Shown here piece by piece: positions 18,147 through 27,712 of a DNA stretch of 64,000 bases (its first letter is position 1; each line of letters opens with the position of its first letter). Below the pieces are notes generated by a model, which made no database searches, was not told where the DNA came from, and saw nothing but the letters and a program-made list of their open reading frames with translations. The stretch comes from Massilia sp. ZL223 (GTDB lineage: Bacteria; Pseudomonadota; Gammaproteobacteria; Burkholderiales; Burkholderiaceae_D): assembly GCF_018119395.1 (NCBI RefSeq), contig NZ_JAGPWD010000014.1, forward strand, positions 1 through 64,000, in the 5' to 3' direction. The position numbers were made by a program, and so were the translations under genes.

Positions 18147-18692
18147 TTATTGAGGCGGGGCCTTGAGCAGGGCGTCGACCATCGCGGCCAGGTCGGGGAA
18201 GACCTGGGTGCCTGGCGGCAGGCCGCCGGTGGCGTTGGTCTTCTCCCCCTTGCCGGTCAGGACCAGGTAGGGCACGCAGCCCAGGATGAAACCGGCCTGC
18301 AGGTCGCGCAGCGAGTCGCCGACGGTCGGCACGCCTTTCAGGCTGAGCTTGTAGCGCTTGGCGATCTCCTCGAACATGCCGGCCTTGGGCTTGCGGCAGT
18401 CGCAGTTGTCGACCGCCGCGTGCGGGCAGAAGAAGATGGCGTCGATGTCGGCGCCCACCAGCTGGGCGCTGGCGTGCAGCTTCTGGTGGATCGCGTTCAG
18501 GGTCGTGATGTCGAACAGTTCGCGCGCGATGCCCGACTGGTTCGAGGCGATCACGACCCGGTAGCCCGCCTGGTTCAGGCGGGCGATCGCTTCCAGCGAA
18601 CCGGGGATCGGAATCCATTCCGCCGGCGACTTGATGAAGTCGGGCGAATCGTGGTTGATGACCCCGTCCCGGTCGAGGATGATGAGCTTCAT
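18147..18692 (-). CDS. gmhB: D-glycero-beta-D-manno-heptose 1,7-bisphosphate 7-phosphatase
   Basis: HAD-family phosphatase of ADP-heptose synthesis, providing the donor used by WaaC. The 181 residues start MKLIILDRDGVIN (nucleophile Asp8 and acid/base Asp10), then ASNQSGIAR, and have the zinc-binding Cys/His set CPHAAVDNCDCRKP and GDSLRDLQAG. Length matches GmhB. It follows glyS by 18 bases. Confidence 0.93.
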   Translation of the reverse strand: MKLIILDRDGVINHDSPDFIKSPAEWIPIPGSLEAIARLNQAGYRVVIASNQSGIARELFDITTLNAIHQKLHASAQLVGADIDAIFFCPHAAVDNCDCRKPKAGMFEEIAKRYKLSLKGVPTVGDSLRDLQAGFILGCVPYLVLTGKGEKTNATGGLPPGTQVFPDLAAMVDALLKAPPQ

Positions 18693-18710
18693 GACACTAC
18701 CCTTACAGAC

Positions 18711-20798
18711 TTACGCCGCGAGCTTCGAGATGTCGGCAACGCGGTTCATCATGCCGTGCAGCTGCGACAGCAGCGCCAGGCGGTTGTTGCGCAAGGCCAG
18801 GTCCTCGGCCATCACCATCACGTCGTTGAAGAAGGCGTCCACGTCGTCGCGCAGCTGGGCCAGGGTCTTCAGGGTGCCGGTGAAGTCGCCGCTCGCGAAC
18901 GCCGCGTCCACGCTCGGACGGACACGCTGAATCGCGGCAGCCAGGTTCTTCTCGGCCTGCTCCTGCAGCAGCCCTTCCTGCACCTCGCCAATGGCGGCCT
19001 CGGTCTTCTTGAGGATGTTGGTGATGCGCTTGTTGGCGGCGGCCAGCGACTCGGCTTCCGGCAGGGCGGCGAAGGCCTGCACGGCTTCCAGGCGCTGCAC
19101 CACGTCGTCGACGCGGTCCGGATTCTGGGCCAGCACGGCTTCCACTTCGTTCGGCGAGAAGCCGCGCTCGCGCAGCATGCCGCGCAGGCGGTCCAGCATG
19201 AACACCGTCACTTCGGCACGAGGATCCTTGAATGCGGCCTGGCCTTCGAACACGGCCGCGGCGTCGGCCAGCAGGTCCGAGATCGACAGCGGCAGGCGCT
19301 TCTCGACCAGCATGCGCATCACGCCCAGGGCATGGCGGCGCAGCGCGAACGGGTCCTTCTCGCCGGTCGGCTGCAGGCCGATGGCCCAGATGCCGACCAG
19401 GGTTTCCAGCTTGTCGGCCAGCGCGGCGGTGAGGCCGGTGTTGGTCGAGGGCAGGGCGTCGCCGGCGAAGCGCGGCTGGTAGTGCTCGGACGCGGCCAGG
19501 GCCACTTCCTCGTGCTCGCCGTCGTGGCGCGCATAATAGGTGCCCATGATGCCCTGCAGCTCAGGGAACTCGCCCACCATGTCGGTCAGCAGGTCGGCCT
19601 TGGCCAGGCGTGCGCCGCGTTCCGCCAGCGGCACGTCGTAGCCCAGGTGGCGCGCGATGCTGCTGGCCAGGATGGTGACGCGCTCGGTGCGCTCGGCCTG
19701 GGTGCCCAGCTTGTTGTGGTAGACCACGCTGGCGAGGTGCGGCAGGCGCGACTCGAGGGTTTTCTTCTTATCTTGTTCGAAGAAGAACTTGGCGTCCGAC
19801 AGGCGCGGGCGCACCACGCGCTCGTTGCCGCCGATGATGGCCGAGGGATCGTCGGTCTGCAGGTTCGACACGATCAGGAAGCGCGAGCGCAGCTTGCCAT
19901 TGGCATCGGTCAGCGCGAAGTACTTCTGGTTGGTCTGCATGGTCAGGATCAGGCATTCCTGCGGCACCGCCAGGAATTCCTCCTCGAAGCGGCACTCGTA
20001 GACCACCGGCCATTCGACCAGCGCGGCCACTTCATCCAGCAGCGATTCCGGCATCAGCACCTGGTCGGCGCCTGCCTTGTCCAGCAGCTGGCGGCGGATG
20101 CTTTCCTTGCGCGCTTCCGCACTCGACAGCACCTTGCCTTCGCTTTCCAGCACGTTCGCGTAGTTATCCGCGTGGGGGATGGCGATCTGGCCGCCGTGCG
20201 ACAGGAAGCGGTGGCCCATGGTGTGGCGGCCGGCTTCGAGGCCGAGCAACGACAGCGGGAGCACTTGTTCGCCGTGCAGGGCGACCAGCAGGTGCACCGG
20301 GCGCACGAACTGCACGGTCGCGCCATCCGGGCGCTGGTAGCTCATGACCTTCGGGATCGGCAGCTTGGCGACGGTATCCGCCAGCACGTCCTGGAGGGCG
20401 CCCGCCAGCGCGCTGCCGGCGGCGGTGTAGGTGTAGAAGAAGCTTTCCGCCTTGCCGTCCTGTGCGCGTTCCAGGTCCGACACCTGCAGGTCGGGGAAGC
20501 CCAGCGCGGCCAGCTTCTTGGCCAGCGGTGCGCTCGGATTGCCGTCCTTGTCCAGGGCGACGGACACCGGCAGCACTTTTTCGCGGATCGATTTGTCCGG
20601 CGAAGTGCCGCGCACATTGGTGATCGTGACCGCCAGGCGGCGCGGGGTGGCGTGGGTGGTGGCGACGCTGTCGGCTTCCAGGAAGTCGCGCGCCTTCAGG
20701 CCGTTGGTGATGCCGGCGGCAAAGGCCGCGCCCAGCTTGACGAGGGCCTTCGGCGGCAGTTCTTCGGTCTGGATTTCGACGAGGAGAGTCTGATTCAT
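18711..20798 (-). CDS. glyS: Glycine-tRNA ligase beta subunit
   Basis: Large tRNA-binding subunit of the bacterial alpha2beta2 glycyl-tRNA synthetase. The 695 residues begin [19 protein letters not shown] and contain [40 protein letters not shown] and [27 protein letters not shown], all standard for GlyS, with the anticodon-binding helical end. The start is the ATG at 20796-20798, 17 bases after the glyQ stop. The open frame continues upstream through glyQ without a stop, which is a GC-rich coincidence. Confidence 0.96.
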   Translation of the reverse strand: MNQTLLVEIQTEELPPKALVKLGAAFAAGITNGLKARDFLEADSVATTHATPRRLAVTITNVRGTSPDKSIREKVLPVSVALDKDGNPSAPLAKKLAALGFPDLQVSDLERAQDGKAESFFYTYTAAGSALAGALQDVLADTVAKLPIPKVMSYQRPDGATVQFVRPVHLLVALHGEQVLPLSLLGLEAGRHTMGHRFLSHGGQIAIPHADNYANVLESEGKVLSSAEARKESIRRQLLDKAGADQVLMPESLLDEVAALVEWPVVYECRFEEEFLAVPQECLILTMQTNQKYFALTDANGKLRSRFLIVSNLQTDDPSAIIGGNERVVRPRLSDAKFFFEQDKKKTLESRLPHLASVVYHNKLGTQAERTERVTILASSIARHLGYDVPLAERGARLAKADLLTDMVGEFPELQGIMGTYYARHDGEHEEVALAASEHYQPRFAGDALPSTNTGLTAALADKLETLVGIWAIGLQPTGEKDPFALRRHALGVMRMLVEKRLPLSISDLLADAAAVFEGQAAFKDPRAEVTVFMLDRLRGMLRERGFSPNEVEAVLAQNPDRVDDVVQRLEAVQAFAALPEAESLAAANKRITNILKKTEAAIGEVQEGLLQEQAEKNLAAAIQRVRPSVDAAFASGDFTGTLKTLAQLRDDVDAFFNDVMVMAEDLALRNNRLALLSQLHGMMNRVADISKLAA

Positions 20799-20815
20799 GG
20801 TCTGTTCTTGTCTGT

Positions 20816-21730
20816 TCAAGCTGCTGCCTTGTCGGCGCCAGGGAGCATCGGGAAGCCGAGCTTCTCGCGCGAGTCGTAGTAGGCCTGGGCGACCAGGCGC
20901 GACAGGGTGCGCACGCGGCCGATGTAGGCGGCGCGTTCGGTCACCGAGATGGCGCCGCGCGCATCCAGCATGTTGAAGCTGTGCGAGGCCTTCATGATCT
21001 GCTCGTAGGCCGGCAGGGTCAGCTGCAGCTCGACCAGGCGCTTGGCCTCGGCTTCGTGGTTGGCGAAGGCCTGGAACAGCAGCTCGGTGTTCGCGTGCTC
21101 GAAGTTGTAGGTCGACTGCTCGACTTCGTTCTGGTGGAACACGTCGCCGTACGAAAGCGTCTTTTTGACCCCGTTCTCTTCCCACTCGGTCCACACCAGG
21201 TCGTAGACGTTCTCCACACCCTGCAGGTACATGGCCAGGCGCTCGATGCCGTAGGTGATCTCGCCCAGCACCGGCTTGCAATCCAGGCCGCCGACTTGCT
21301 GGAAGTAGGTGAACTGGGTGACTTCCATGCCGTTCAGCCAGACTTCCCAGCCCAGGCCCCAGGCGCCCAGGGTCGGGCTTTCCCAGTCGTCCTCGACGAA
21401 GCGCACGTCGTTCTTCTTCAGGTCCAGGCCCAGGGCCTCGAGCGAACCGAGATAGAGATCCAGGATGTTCTCGGGGGCCGGCTTCAGCACCACCTGGTAC
21501 TGGTAGTAGTGCTGCAGGCGGTTCGGATTCTCGCCGTAGCGGCCATCCTTCGGGCGGCGCGAGGGCTGCACATAGGCGGCGCGCCATGGTTCCGGGCCGA
21601 TCGCACGCAGGAAGGTGCCGGTGTGGAAGGTGCCCGCGCCGACTTCCATGTCGTAGGGCTGGAGCAGGGCGCAGCCCTGCTTGTCCCAGTAGGACTGCAG
21701 GGTCAGGATGATTTGTTGGAATGTGAGCAT
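20816..21730 (-). CDS. glyQ: Glycine-tRNA ligase alpha subunit
   Basis: Catalytic class II subunit, 304 residues, with [76 protein letters not shown] and [22 protein letters not shown]. It is immediately upstream of glyS. No T-box leader is visible upstream, as expected outside Firmicutes. Confidence 0.97.
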   Translation of the reverse strand: MLTFQQIILTLQSYWDKQGCALLQPYDMEVGAGTFHTGTFLRAIGPEPWRAAYVQPSRRPKDGRYGENPNRLQHYYQYQVVLKPAPENILDLYLGSLEALGLDLKKNDVRFVEDDWESPTLGAWGLGWEVWLNGMEVTQFTYFQQVGGLDCKPVLGEITYGIERLAMYLQGVENVYDLVWTEWEENGVKKTLSYGDVFHQNEVEQSTYNFEHANTELLFQAFANHEAEAKRLVELQLTLPAYEQIMKASHSFNMLDARGAISVTERAAYIGRVRTLSRLVAQAYYDSREKLGFPMLPGADKAAA

Positions 21731-21855
21731 CTTGGATGGGCGACGCGGGAATCTTGCCGCGCACAGGGTAAGTTTGCCAAATGACCAATTCTACTGAATT
21801 TTTCCCAGCCTCTGGGGCAGATTTAACTCAGCAGTTCGAATTGGAGAGGGTTGAT

Positions 21856-23421
21856 TTATGCGCTTTGCTTACTGCGGTAGCGCCGCCCGGCGAACCAGGC
21901 GCCGAGGAGCGCCAGCGCGCCCAGGACCAGGAAGGCGGCATTGCCGAAGCGGACATAGGGCGTGAAGCCGGCCGTGCCGCGCAGCGTGGCGCTCAGCATG
22001 CCTTCTTCATAGAAGGGCAGCAGCTGGGTGATCGTGCCGCGTCCGTCGATGATCGCCGTGGCGCCGTCGTTGGTCGAGCGCAGCATTGGCCGCCCGGTTT
22101 CGAGGGTGCGCATGCGCGAGATCTGCAGGTGCTGCGGGATCGCCACCGACTGGCCGTACCAGGACAGGTTCGACACGTTCAGCAGCAGGGTCGCCGGGCG
22201 CGGCGCATTGCGCAGCTGGTAGGCGATCTCCTCGCCGAACACGTCTTCGTAGCAGATATTGGGCAGCACCAGCTGGTCCTTCACCGCGAACGGCGCCTGC
22301 AGCGCCTTGCCGCGGGTGGCGTCGTTCAGCGGCAGGTTCAGCATGTCGGTGAACCAGCGGAAGCCCGGCGGGATGAATTCGCCGAAGGGCACCAGGTGCG
22401 CCTTGTCGTAACGATAGGGCTGGGGCTGCGGCGACAGGGCGACCACGCTGTTGGCGTATTGCTGCGGACCGTCGAGCAGGGGCATGCCCAGCGCCAGCGT
22501 GCTGCCGGTGGCGGTCGAGAATTGCTGCAGCCCTTTCAGGTAGCCGTCGGGGAGCTGGTGCGGGAAGACGGGAATCGCGGTCTCCGGCGTGGCGACCAGG
22601 TCGGCCGGCGCCTGGGTGATCATGCCGCGGTACTTGTCCAGGATGCTGTTCAGGAAAGCCAGGTCGAACTTGCGGTCTTGCGGGATGTTCCCCTGCAGCA
22701 GGCGCACGGTGATCGGCTGGCCGGTTTCCTCGGTCCAGGCGACGGTGCGCAGGCCTGCGCCGGCCGCCAGCACCACCGCCAGCAGGCCGATGGCCGGCCA
22801 GCGTGCGCGCTGGGTCAGCATCACGATGCAGCCGGCGCACAGTGCCACCAGCACGCCGATGCCGTACACGCCGACTAGCGGCGCATAGCCCGCGAGCGGC
22901 GCGGTGTCGTGGGCGTAGCCGGAGGCCGCCCACGGGAAGCCCGTGAACACCCAGCCGCGCAGCCATTCGGACAGGCCCCAGGTCACCGGCAGCACCAGCA
23001 GCAGGAAGGCGCCGACCGGCAGCGACCAGCGGCGGCGCAGCCAGGTGGCCACGCCGGTGGCGAAGGCCCCGTACAGGCCCATGTACAGGCCGAGCAGGAT
23101 CACGCCGATCGTCGCCAGGAAGATCGGCAGGTGCGCGAAGCGCGTCATGAAGACGTACAGCCAGTGCATGCCGGCCACCGACCAGCCGAAGCCGAAGGCC
23201 CAGCCGAGCAGGGTGGCGCGGCGCGTCGAGCTGCCCATGCCCACCTGGTAGAACAGCCAGGCCAGGGCCAGGAACTGCACCGGCCACCAGCCGTAGGGCT
23301 GGAAGGACAGCAGGGAGCTCAGGCCGGCCAGGGTGGCGACGGCCAGGGCGAGGGGCGAGGGACGATTGCCGCGCAGGGACGGATCAGGCGCCACCGTGGG
23401 CTTGGTACGGCGGCGCAGCAT
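21856..23421 (-). CDS. lnt: Apolipoprotein N-acyltransferase
   Basis: Adds the third acyl chain to lipoproteins in the inner membrane. The 521 residues comprise about seven membrane helices (residues 25-210 and a last one at about 490-512) and a periplasmic nitrilase-like domain. The catalytic Glu lies in TPETAIPVF, Lys in the YDKAHLVPFGE segment and Cys in LPNICYEDVFGE. Its ATG overlaps the corC stop (TGATG), so the two are translationally coupled. Confidence 0.95.
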   Translation of the reverse strand: MLRRRTKPTVAPDPSLRGNRPSPLALAVATLAGLSSLLSFQPYGWWPVQFLALAWLFYQVGMGSSTRRATLLGWAFGFGWSVAGMHWLYVFMTRFAHLPIFLATIGVILLGLYMGLYGAFATGVATWLRRRWSLPVGAFLLLVLPVTWGLSEWLRGWVFTGFPWAASGYAHDTAPLAGYAPLVGVYGIGVLVALCAGCIVMLTQRARWPAIGLLAVVLAAGAGLRTVAWTEETGQPITVRLLQGNIPQDRKFDLAFLNSILDKYRGMITQAPADLVATPETAIPVFPHQLPDGYLKGLQQFSTATGSTLALGMPLLDGPQQYANSVVALSPQPQPYRYDKAHLVPFGEFIPPGFRWFTDMLNLPLNDATRGKALQAPFAVKDQLVLPNICYEDVFGEEIAYQLRNAPRPATLLLNVSNLSWYGQSVAIPQHLQISRMRTLETGRPMLRSTNDGATAIIDGRGTITQLLPFYEEGMLSATLRGTAGFTPYVRFGNAAFLVLGALALLGAWFAGRRYRSKQSA

Positions 23422-24299
23422 CAGTCGTGGTCGTCTTCAGGCAGCGGAAGCTTCTCGACCAGCAGCACGTGGATCTGGCGGGCGTCGGCGCGCAGGACCT
23501 CGAAACGCAGGTTCTCCAGATCGAACACCTCGCCCTTGTGGGGCATGCGCCCGAGGTGGCTGGCGACCAGGCCGCCGATGGTGTCGACGTCGTCCTCGGG
23601 CAGGTCGGCGCCGATCTCTTCGTTGAACTGCTCGATCTCGGTCAGCGCCTTGACGCGCCAGCGCGGCCCCAGCTGGCCCTCCTTGATCGACAGGATGTTG
23701 TCTTCTTCCTCGTCGAAGTCGTATTCGTCCTCGATGTCGCCGACGATCTGCTCGAGCACGTCCTCGATGGTGATCAAGCCGGCCACGCCGGAGTATTCGT
23801 CGACCACGATGGCCATGTGGTTATGGTTGGCGCGGAAGTCGCGCAGCAGCACGTTCAGGCGCTTCGATTCCGGGATGAAGATGGCCGGGCGCAGCATGTC
23901 GCGCACGTCGAATGATTCTTCAGCGTAATAACGCAGCAGGTCCTTGGCCAGCAGGATGCCGACCACCTTGTCGCGCTCGCCTTCGATGGCGGGGAAGCGC
24001 GAGTGGGCGGTTTCCAGCACGGTCGGCAGCCATTCCTCGATCGGCTTGGTGATGTCGACCACGTCCATCTGGGAACGGGGCACCATGATGTCGCGCACGG
24101 ACAGGTCGGAGACCTGGAACACGCCCTCGATCATGGACAGCGCGTCGGCGTCGATCAGGTTGCGTTCGTGGGCTTCGTGCAGGACTTCGAGGAGTTCTGC
24201 GCGATTTTCTGGCTCGGGGGAGATGAGTGCGGTCAGCCGTTCGAACAGCGACCGATGGGGTTTGGCGTCCGATCGGACGTCACTGGGATACTCGGGCAT
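23421..24299 (-). CDS. corC: CorC/HlyC-family CBS-domain protein
   Basis: Cytosolic two-CBS-domain protein (292 residues) with a C-terminal CorC/HlyC domain, associated with magnesium/cobalt efflux and in many genomes with lnt. Visible are VRDIMVPRSQMDVVD (first CBS), a second CBS ending in MAIVVDEYSGVAGLITIEDVLEQIVGDIEDEYD, and the transporter-associated domain DDVDTIGGLVASHLGRMPHKGE. I start at ATG 24299 (MPEYPSDVRSDAK). It has no membrane domain. The usual upstream neighbour ybeY is displaced by the genes at 24460-27205. Confidence 0.93.
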   Translation of the reverse strand: MPEYPSDVRSDAKPHRSLFERLTALISPEPENRAELLEVLHEAHERNLIDADALSMIEGVFQVSDLSVRDIMVPRSQMDVVDITKPIEEWLPTVLETAHSRFPAIEGERDKVVGILLAKDLLRYYAEESFDVRDMLRPAIFIPESKRLNVLLRDFRANHNHMAIVVDEYSGVAGLITIEDVLEQIVGDIEDEYDFDEEEDNILSIKEGQLGPRWRVKALTEIEQFNEEIGADLPEDDVDTIGGLVASHLGRMPHKGEVFDLENLRFEVLRADARQIHVLLVEKLPLPEDDHD

Positions 24300-24459
24300 A
24301 GTTGGCGTGAAGCCGTTGTTACGATGGGCATAGGATACACCAAAAGCCCGATTGCCTGATTTTGATGCAGACGGAAACTGGCTCTTGTGGTCATGCATGG
24401 GTGCGCCACGGGGCCCGGGCTTGTCCTATAGTCGGGGTAGTCCCCTACAGGAGCCAGTC

Positions 24460-24912
24460 ATGCCAGTGCTCAATATCAACGGCGCCACGACCACCCTGAA
24501 TGTTCCCGACGACATGCCCCTGCTGTGGGCGCTGCGCGACGTGGCCGGCCTGACCGGCACCAAGTTCGGCTGCGGCGTCGCCCTGTGCGGAGCCTGCACC
24601 GTGCACGTGGACGGCCAGCCGGTGCGTTCCTGCGTCACCCCGGTCGGCAGCGTGGCCGGCAAGCAGATCGTCACCATCGAGGCCATCGGCAAGGATCCGG
24701 TCGGGGCGAAAGTCCAGGCGGCCTGGCGCGAAGTCGACGTGGTCCAGTGCGGCTACTGCCAGTCCGGCCAGATCATGGCTGCCACGGCCTTGCTCAAGGC
24801 CACGCCCAAGCCGGGCGATGCCGACATCGACAATGCGATGACGGGCAATATCTGCCGCTGTGGGACCTACAACCGCATCCGCAAGGCGATCAAAATCGCC
24901 GCGGCCAGCTGA
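24460..24912 (+). CDS. (2Fe-2S)-binding subunit of an IorAB-type molybdenum hydroxylase
   Basis: Electron-transfer subunit of a xanthine-oxidase-family enzyme. The 150 residues hold the plant-type ferredoxin cluster motif [16 protein letters not shown] with a further Cys in RSCVTPV, and the second cluster motif [10 protein letters not shown] with CRCGTY. Length and pattern match the isoquinoline 1-oxidoreductase alpha subunit class. The ATG at 24460 follows a CAGGAG ribosome site. The partner catalytic gene starts 10 bases after its stop. Confidence 0.92.
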   Translation: MPVLNINGATTTLNVPDDMPLLWALRDVAGLTGTKFGCGVALCGACTVHVDGQPVRSCVTPVGSVAGKQIVTIEAIGKDPVGAKVQAAWREVDVVQCGYCQSGQIMAATALLKATPKPGDADIDNAMTGNICRCGTYNRIRKAIKIAAAS

Positions 24913-24922
24913 GGAGGGCGTC

Positions 24923-27205
24923 ATGGAAGGGCTCAAGCAAGCGATGACGGAACTGTCGCGTCCCCTGGCCGTGGATGGACTACCGGATTCCGAAGCGCGC
25001 CGGCGCTTCATGCGCCTGGGCGCGGCTTCCGGCGGCGGCCTGCTGCTCGGCTTCTCGCTGTTCGGCTGCAAGCGCCAGGAAGAGAACCGGCAGGAGAAGC
25101 CGTCCGAGAGCGCCGTCGGCCAGGCCACCGACAGGGCCTCGGCCCAGCCGGCCGGGCTGGCCCAGGACGCCTTCATCCGCATCGGGCGCGACGGCATCGT
25201 CACCCTCATCGTGCACAAGGTCGAGATGGGGCAGGGCACCTTCACCGCCATGCCGATGCTGCTGGCCGAGGAGCTGGGCGCCGATTTGTCCAAGGTGAAG
25301 CTGGAGCAGGCGCCGGCCAACAACAAGCTGTACGCCGACCCGCTGCTGGGCGGCCAGGTGACCGGTGGATCGACCTCGGTGCGCGGCGCGTGGAAGCCGC
25401 TACGCGAGGCGGGCGCCATGGTGCGCGGCGTGCTGGTGGCGGCCGCGGCCAAGCAGTGGAACGTGGATGCGGGCGAGTGCGCGGTGGTGGCCGGCACCGT
25501 GACCCACGACGCCTCGGGACGCAGCGCCCATTTCGGACAACTGGTCGATGCGGCCGCGAAGATGGAGTTGCCGAAGAACCCGGCGCTCAAGGATGCGGCG
25601 CAGTTCACCCTGATCGGCAAGCCGCACAAGCGTCTCGATTCGCCCTCCAAGTGCGACGGCACGGCGCTGTTCGGCATCGATGCGCGCCTGCCCGGGATGC
25701 TGGTGGCGGCCGTGACGGCCTCGCCTGTGGTGGGCGGCAAGCTGGCCATGGTCGACGAGCAGAAGGCGCTCGCCGTGCCCGGCGTGCGCGAGATCCTGCG
25801 AATCGACAACGCGGTGGCCGTGGTGGGTGAGCACATGTGGGCCGCGCGCAAAGGCCTGGAAGCGGCGGCGCCCACCTGGAACGACGGGACGAACGGCAAC
25901 GTGAGCACGGCCAGCATCGTGGCCGACATGATGAAGGTCTCCGGCGGCGAGGGCGCGGTCGCGCGCGACGTGGGCGGCGCCCTGCGCAAGCTGGACGGGC
26001 AGGGCGGAGGCGGCCGCAGGATCGACGCGGTCTACGAAGTCCCCTTCCTGGCCCACGCCACCATGGAGCCGATGAACTGCACGGTGGACCTGAAGAACGA
26101 CGGCTGCGACATCTGGTGCGGCACCCAGGTGCCGGTGCTGGCCCAGGCGGCCGCCGCCAAGCTCACCGGACTGGGAGAGGGGCAGGTGCGGGTGCATAAC
26201 TTCTACCTGGGCGGCGGTTTCGGGCGCCGGCTGGAGGTCGACTACGTGGCCCAGGCCGTGGCCCTGGCCAAGACCGCCAAGAGCGGCAAGCCGCTCAAGT
26301 TCGTGTGGACCCGCGAGGAAGACATCCAGCACGACATGTACCGGCCCTATTACGTGGACCGGCTGTCCGCGCGCCTGGACGACAAGGGCCGGCCGCAAGC
26401 CTGGTTCCATCGGGTGACCGGTTCCTCGATCATGGCGCGCTTCGCGCCGCCGGCGGTCAAGGACGGCATCGACCCGGACGCGGTCGAGGGCGCGCGCGAC
26501 CTGCCGTATGCGATTCCGGACCTGCGGGTCGAATACGTGCGCCACGAGCCGCCGATCCCGACCGCCTTCTGGCGCGGCGTGGGGCCGACCCACAACATCT
26601 TCGTGGTCGAGAGCTTCATCGACGAACTGGCGCATGCGGCCAAGCAGGATCCTGTCGCTTATCGCCGAGCGCTGCTGGAAAAGTCGCCGCGTACCCTGGG
26701 CGTGCTGAACCTGGCGGCCCAGAAGGCCGGATGGGGCCGGCCCCTGAAGCCTATCGCGGGCCGGCGCGTGGGGCGCGGCATCTCCTGCCAGTTCGCCTTC
26801 GGCACCTACATGGCGCAGGTGTGCGAGGTCTCGGTGGGGCCGGACGGCGAAGTGAAGGTGCACCGCGTCGTGTGCGCGGTGGACTGCGGGCAGGCGGTGA
26901 ATCCGGACACCATCACGGCACAGATGGAAGGCGGCATCGTGTTCGGCCTGAGCGCGGCGCTGTGGGGAGAAATCACCTTGGACAAGGGCAGGGTGCAGCA
27001 GTCGAACTTCGGCGACTACCGGGTGATGCGCATGAACGAGTCGCCGACGGTGGAAGTGCACCTGGTGACCAGCCGCGACGATCCGGGCGGGATCGGCGAG
27101 CCCGGGACTTCGGGGATCGCGCCGGCTCTGGCCAATGCGGTGTTCGCTGCGACCGGGCAGCGGATCAGGAAGCTGCCGATCGGCGGCCAGCTGAAGAAGG
27201 CTTGA
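24923..27205 (+). CDS. Molybdopterin-binding catalytic subunit, IorB/aldehyde-dehydrogenase type
   Basis: Large subunit (760 residues) of a two-subunit molybdenum hydroxylase; it would oxidise an aldehyde or N-heterocycle outside the cytoplasm. The N-terminus has a twin-arginine motif (ARRRFMRLG, Arg26-28) followed by a hydrophobic stretch ending SLFGC49, which could be a lipobox. Further on are KVEMGQGTFTAMPML, GGSTSVRG, GGGFGRRLEVDY, FWRGVGPTHN and GEPGTSGIAPALANAV. No cytochrome c or XdhC-type maturation gene is adjacent, so the electron acceptor and cofactor insertion partner are unknown. Start at ATG 24923 with GAGGAGGG upstream. Confidence 0.92.
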   Translation: MEGLKQAMTELSRPLAVDGLPDSEARRRFMRLGAASGGGLLLGFSLFGCKRQEENRQEKPSESAVGQATDRASAQPAGLAQDAFIRIGRDGIVTLIVHKVEMGQGTFTAMPMLLAEELGADLSKVKLEQAPANNKLYADPLLGGQVTGGSTSVRGAWKPLREAGAMVRGVLVAAAAKQWNVDAGECAVVAGTVTHDASGRSAHFGQLVDAAAKMELPKNPALKDAAQFTLIGKPHKRLDSPSKCDGTALFGIDARLPGMLVAAVTASPVVGGKLAMVDEQKALAVPGVREILRIDNAVAVVGEHMWAARKGLEAAAPTWNDGTNGNVSTASIVADMMKVSGGEGAVARDVGGALRKLDGQGGGGRRIDAVYEVPFLAHATMEPMNCTVDLKNDGCDIWCGTQVPVLAQAAAAKLTGLGEGQVRVHNFYLGGGFGRRLEVDYVAQAVALAKTAKSGKPLKFVWTREEDIQHDMYRPYYVDRLSARLDDKGRPQAWFHRVTGSSIMARFAPPAVKDGIDPDAVEGARDLPYAIPDLRVEYVRHEPPIPTAFWRGVGPTHNIFVVESFIDELAHAAKQDPVAYRRALLEKSPRTLGVLNLAAQKAGWGRPLKPIAGRRVGRGISCQFAFGTYMAQVCEVSVGPDGEVKVHRVVCAVDCGQAVNPDTITAQMEGGIVFGLSAALWGEITLDKGRVQQSNFGDYRVMRMNESPTVEVHLVTSRDDPGGIGEPGTSGIAPALANAVFAATGQRIRKLPIGGQLKKA

Positions 27206-27217
27206 AGCGGTGAAGGC

Positions 27218-27236
27218 CCGGCAGCGGGGCTGCCGG
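27218..27236. terminator. GC-rich hairpin between convergent genes
   Basis: CCGGCAGC, loop GGG, GCTGCCGG, located between the stop of the molybdenum hydroxylase gene and the stop of ybeY. There is no T-tract on either strand, so termination is only possible, not certain. Confidence 0.4.
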
Positions 27237-27244
27237 CGAAACCA

Positions 27245-27712
27245 TCAATCCGAGTACGGGTCGGGGTAGCCCAGCGCTTCCATGATGTCGCGCTCGAGCT
27301 GTTCCATTTCCTCGGCTTCCTCGTCGTGCTCGTGGTCGAAGCCCTGCGCATGCAGCACCCCGTGCACCACCAGGTGGGCGACATGCTCCTCGACCGTCTT
27401 CTTCTGCTCGTCGGCCTCGCGCTGCAGCACGTCGGTGCACAGCACGATGTCGGCTTGCACCGGCTCCTCGTCGCCCAGCTCCTCGCCCTCGTTGTAGGCG
27501 AAGGTCAGCACATTGGTGGCGTAGTCCTTGCCGCGGTATTCGCGGTTCAGGGCCTTGCCCTCTTCGGCGTCGACGAAGCGGATGGTCAGTTCGGCGGGAC
27601 CGAGCAGCGAGGACTCGACCCAGCGCCGCAGGTCGGCTTCGGTGATCTCGCTTTCCAGGCGCGGATCGGCGAACTGGACTTCCAGTTCAAGAGGATGTTT
27701 TTTTTCTTGCAT
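27245..27712 (-). CDS. ybeY: Endoribonuclease YbeY (16S rRNA maturation)
   Basis: Single-strand endoribonuclease for 3' maturation of 16S rRNA and ribosome quality control. The 155 residues include LNREYRGKDYATNVLTF and the metal site HLVVHGVLHAQGFDHEHD (three His). Its ATG lies inside the end of phoH (26-base overlap). It normally continues into corC-lnt; here it ends at the foreign-looking pair on the other strand. Confidence 0.95.
   Translation of the reverse strand: MQEKKHPLELEVQFADPRLESEITEADLRRWVESSLLGPAELTIRFVDAEEGKALNREYRGKDYATNVLTFAYNEGEELGDEEPVQADIVLCTDVLQREADEQKKTVEEHVAHLVVHGVLHAQGFDHEHDEEAEEMEQLERDIMEALGYPDPYSD

Noticed and set aside
18150-20879. Very long open frame (over 900 codons) on the plus strand opposite gmhB and glyS
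   Set aside because: It is a GC-rich antisense shadow: it covers genes with clear family motifs, its composition is His/Gln/Arg/Ala-heavy, and it shows no domain.
22007-23287. Long Arg/Pro/Gly-rich frame inside lnt
   Set aside because: It is a shifted frame of the genuine lnt gene, without family likeness.
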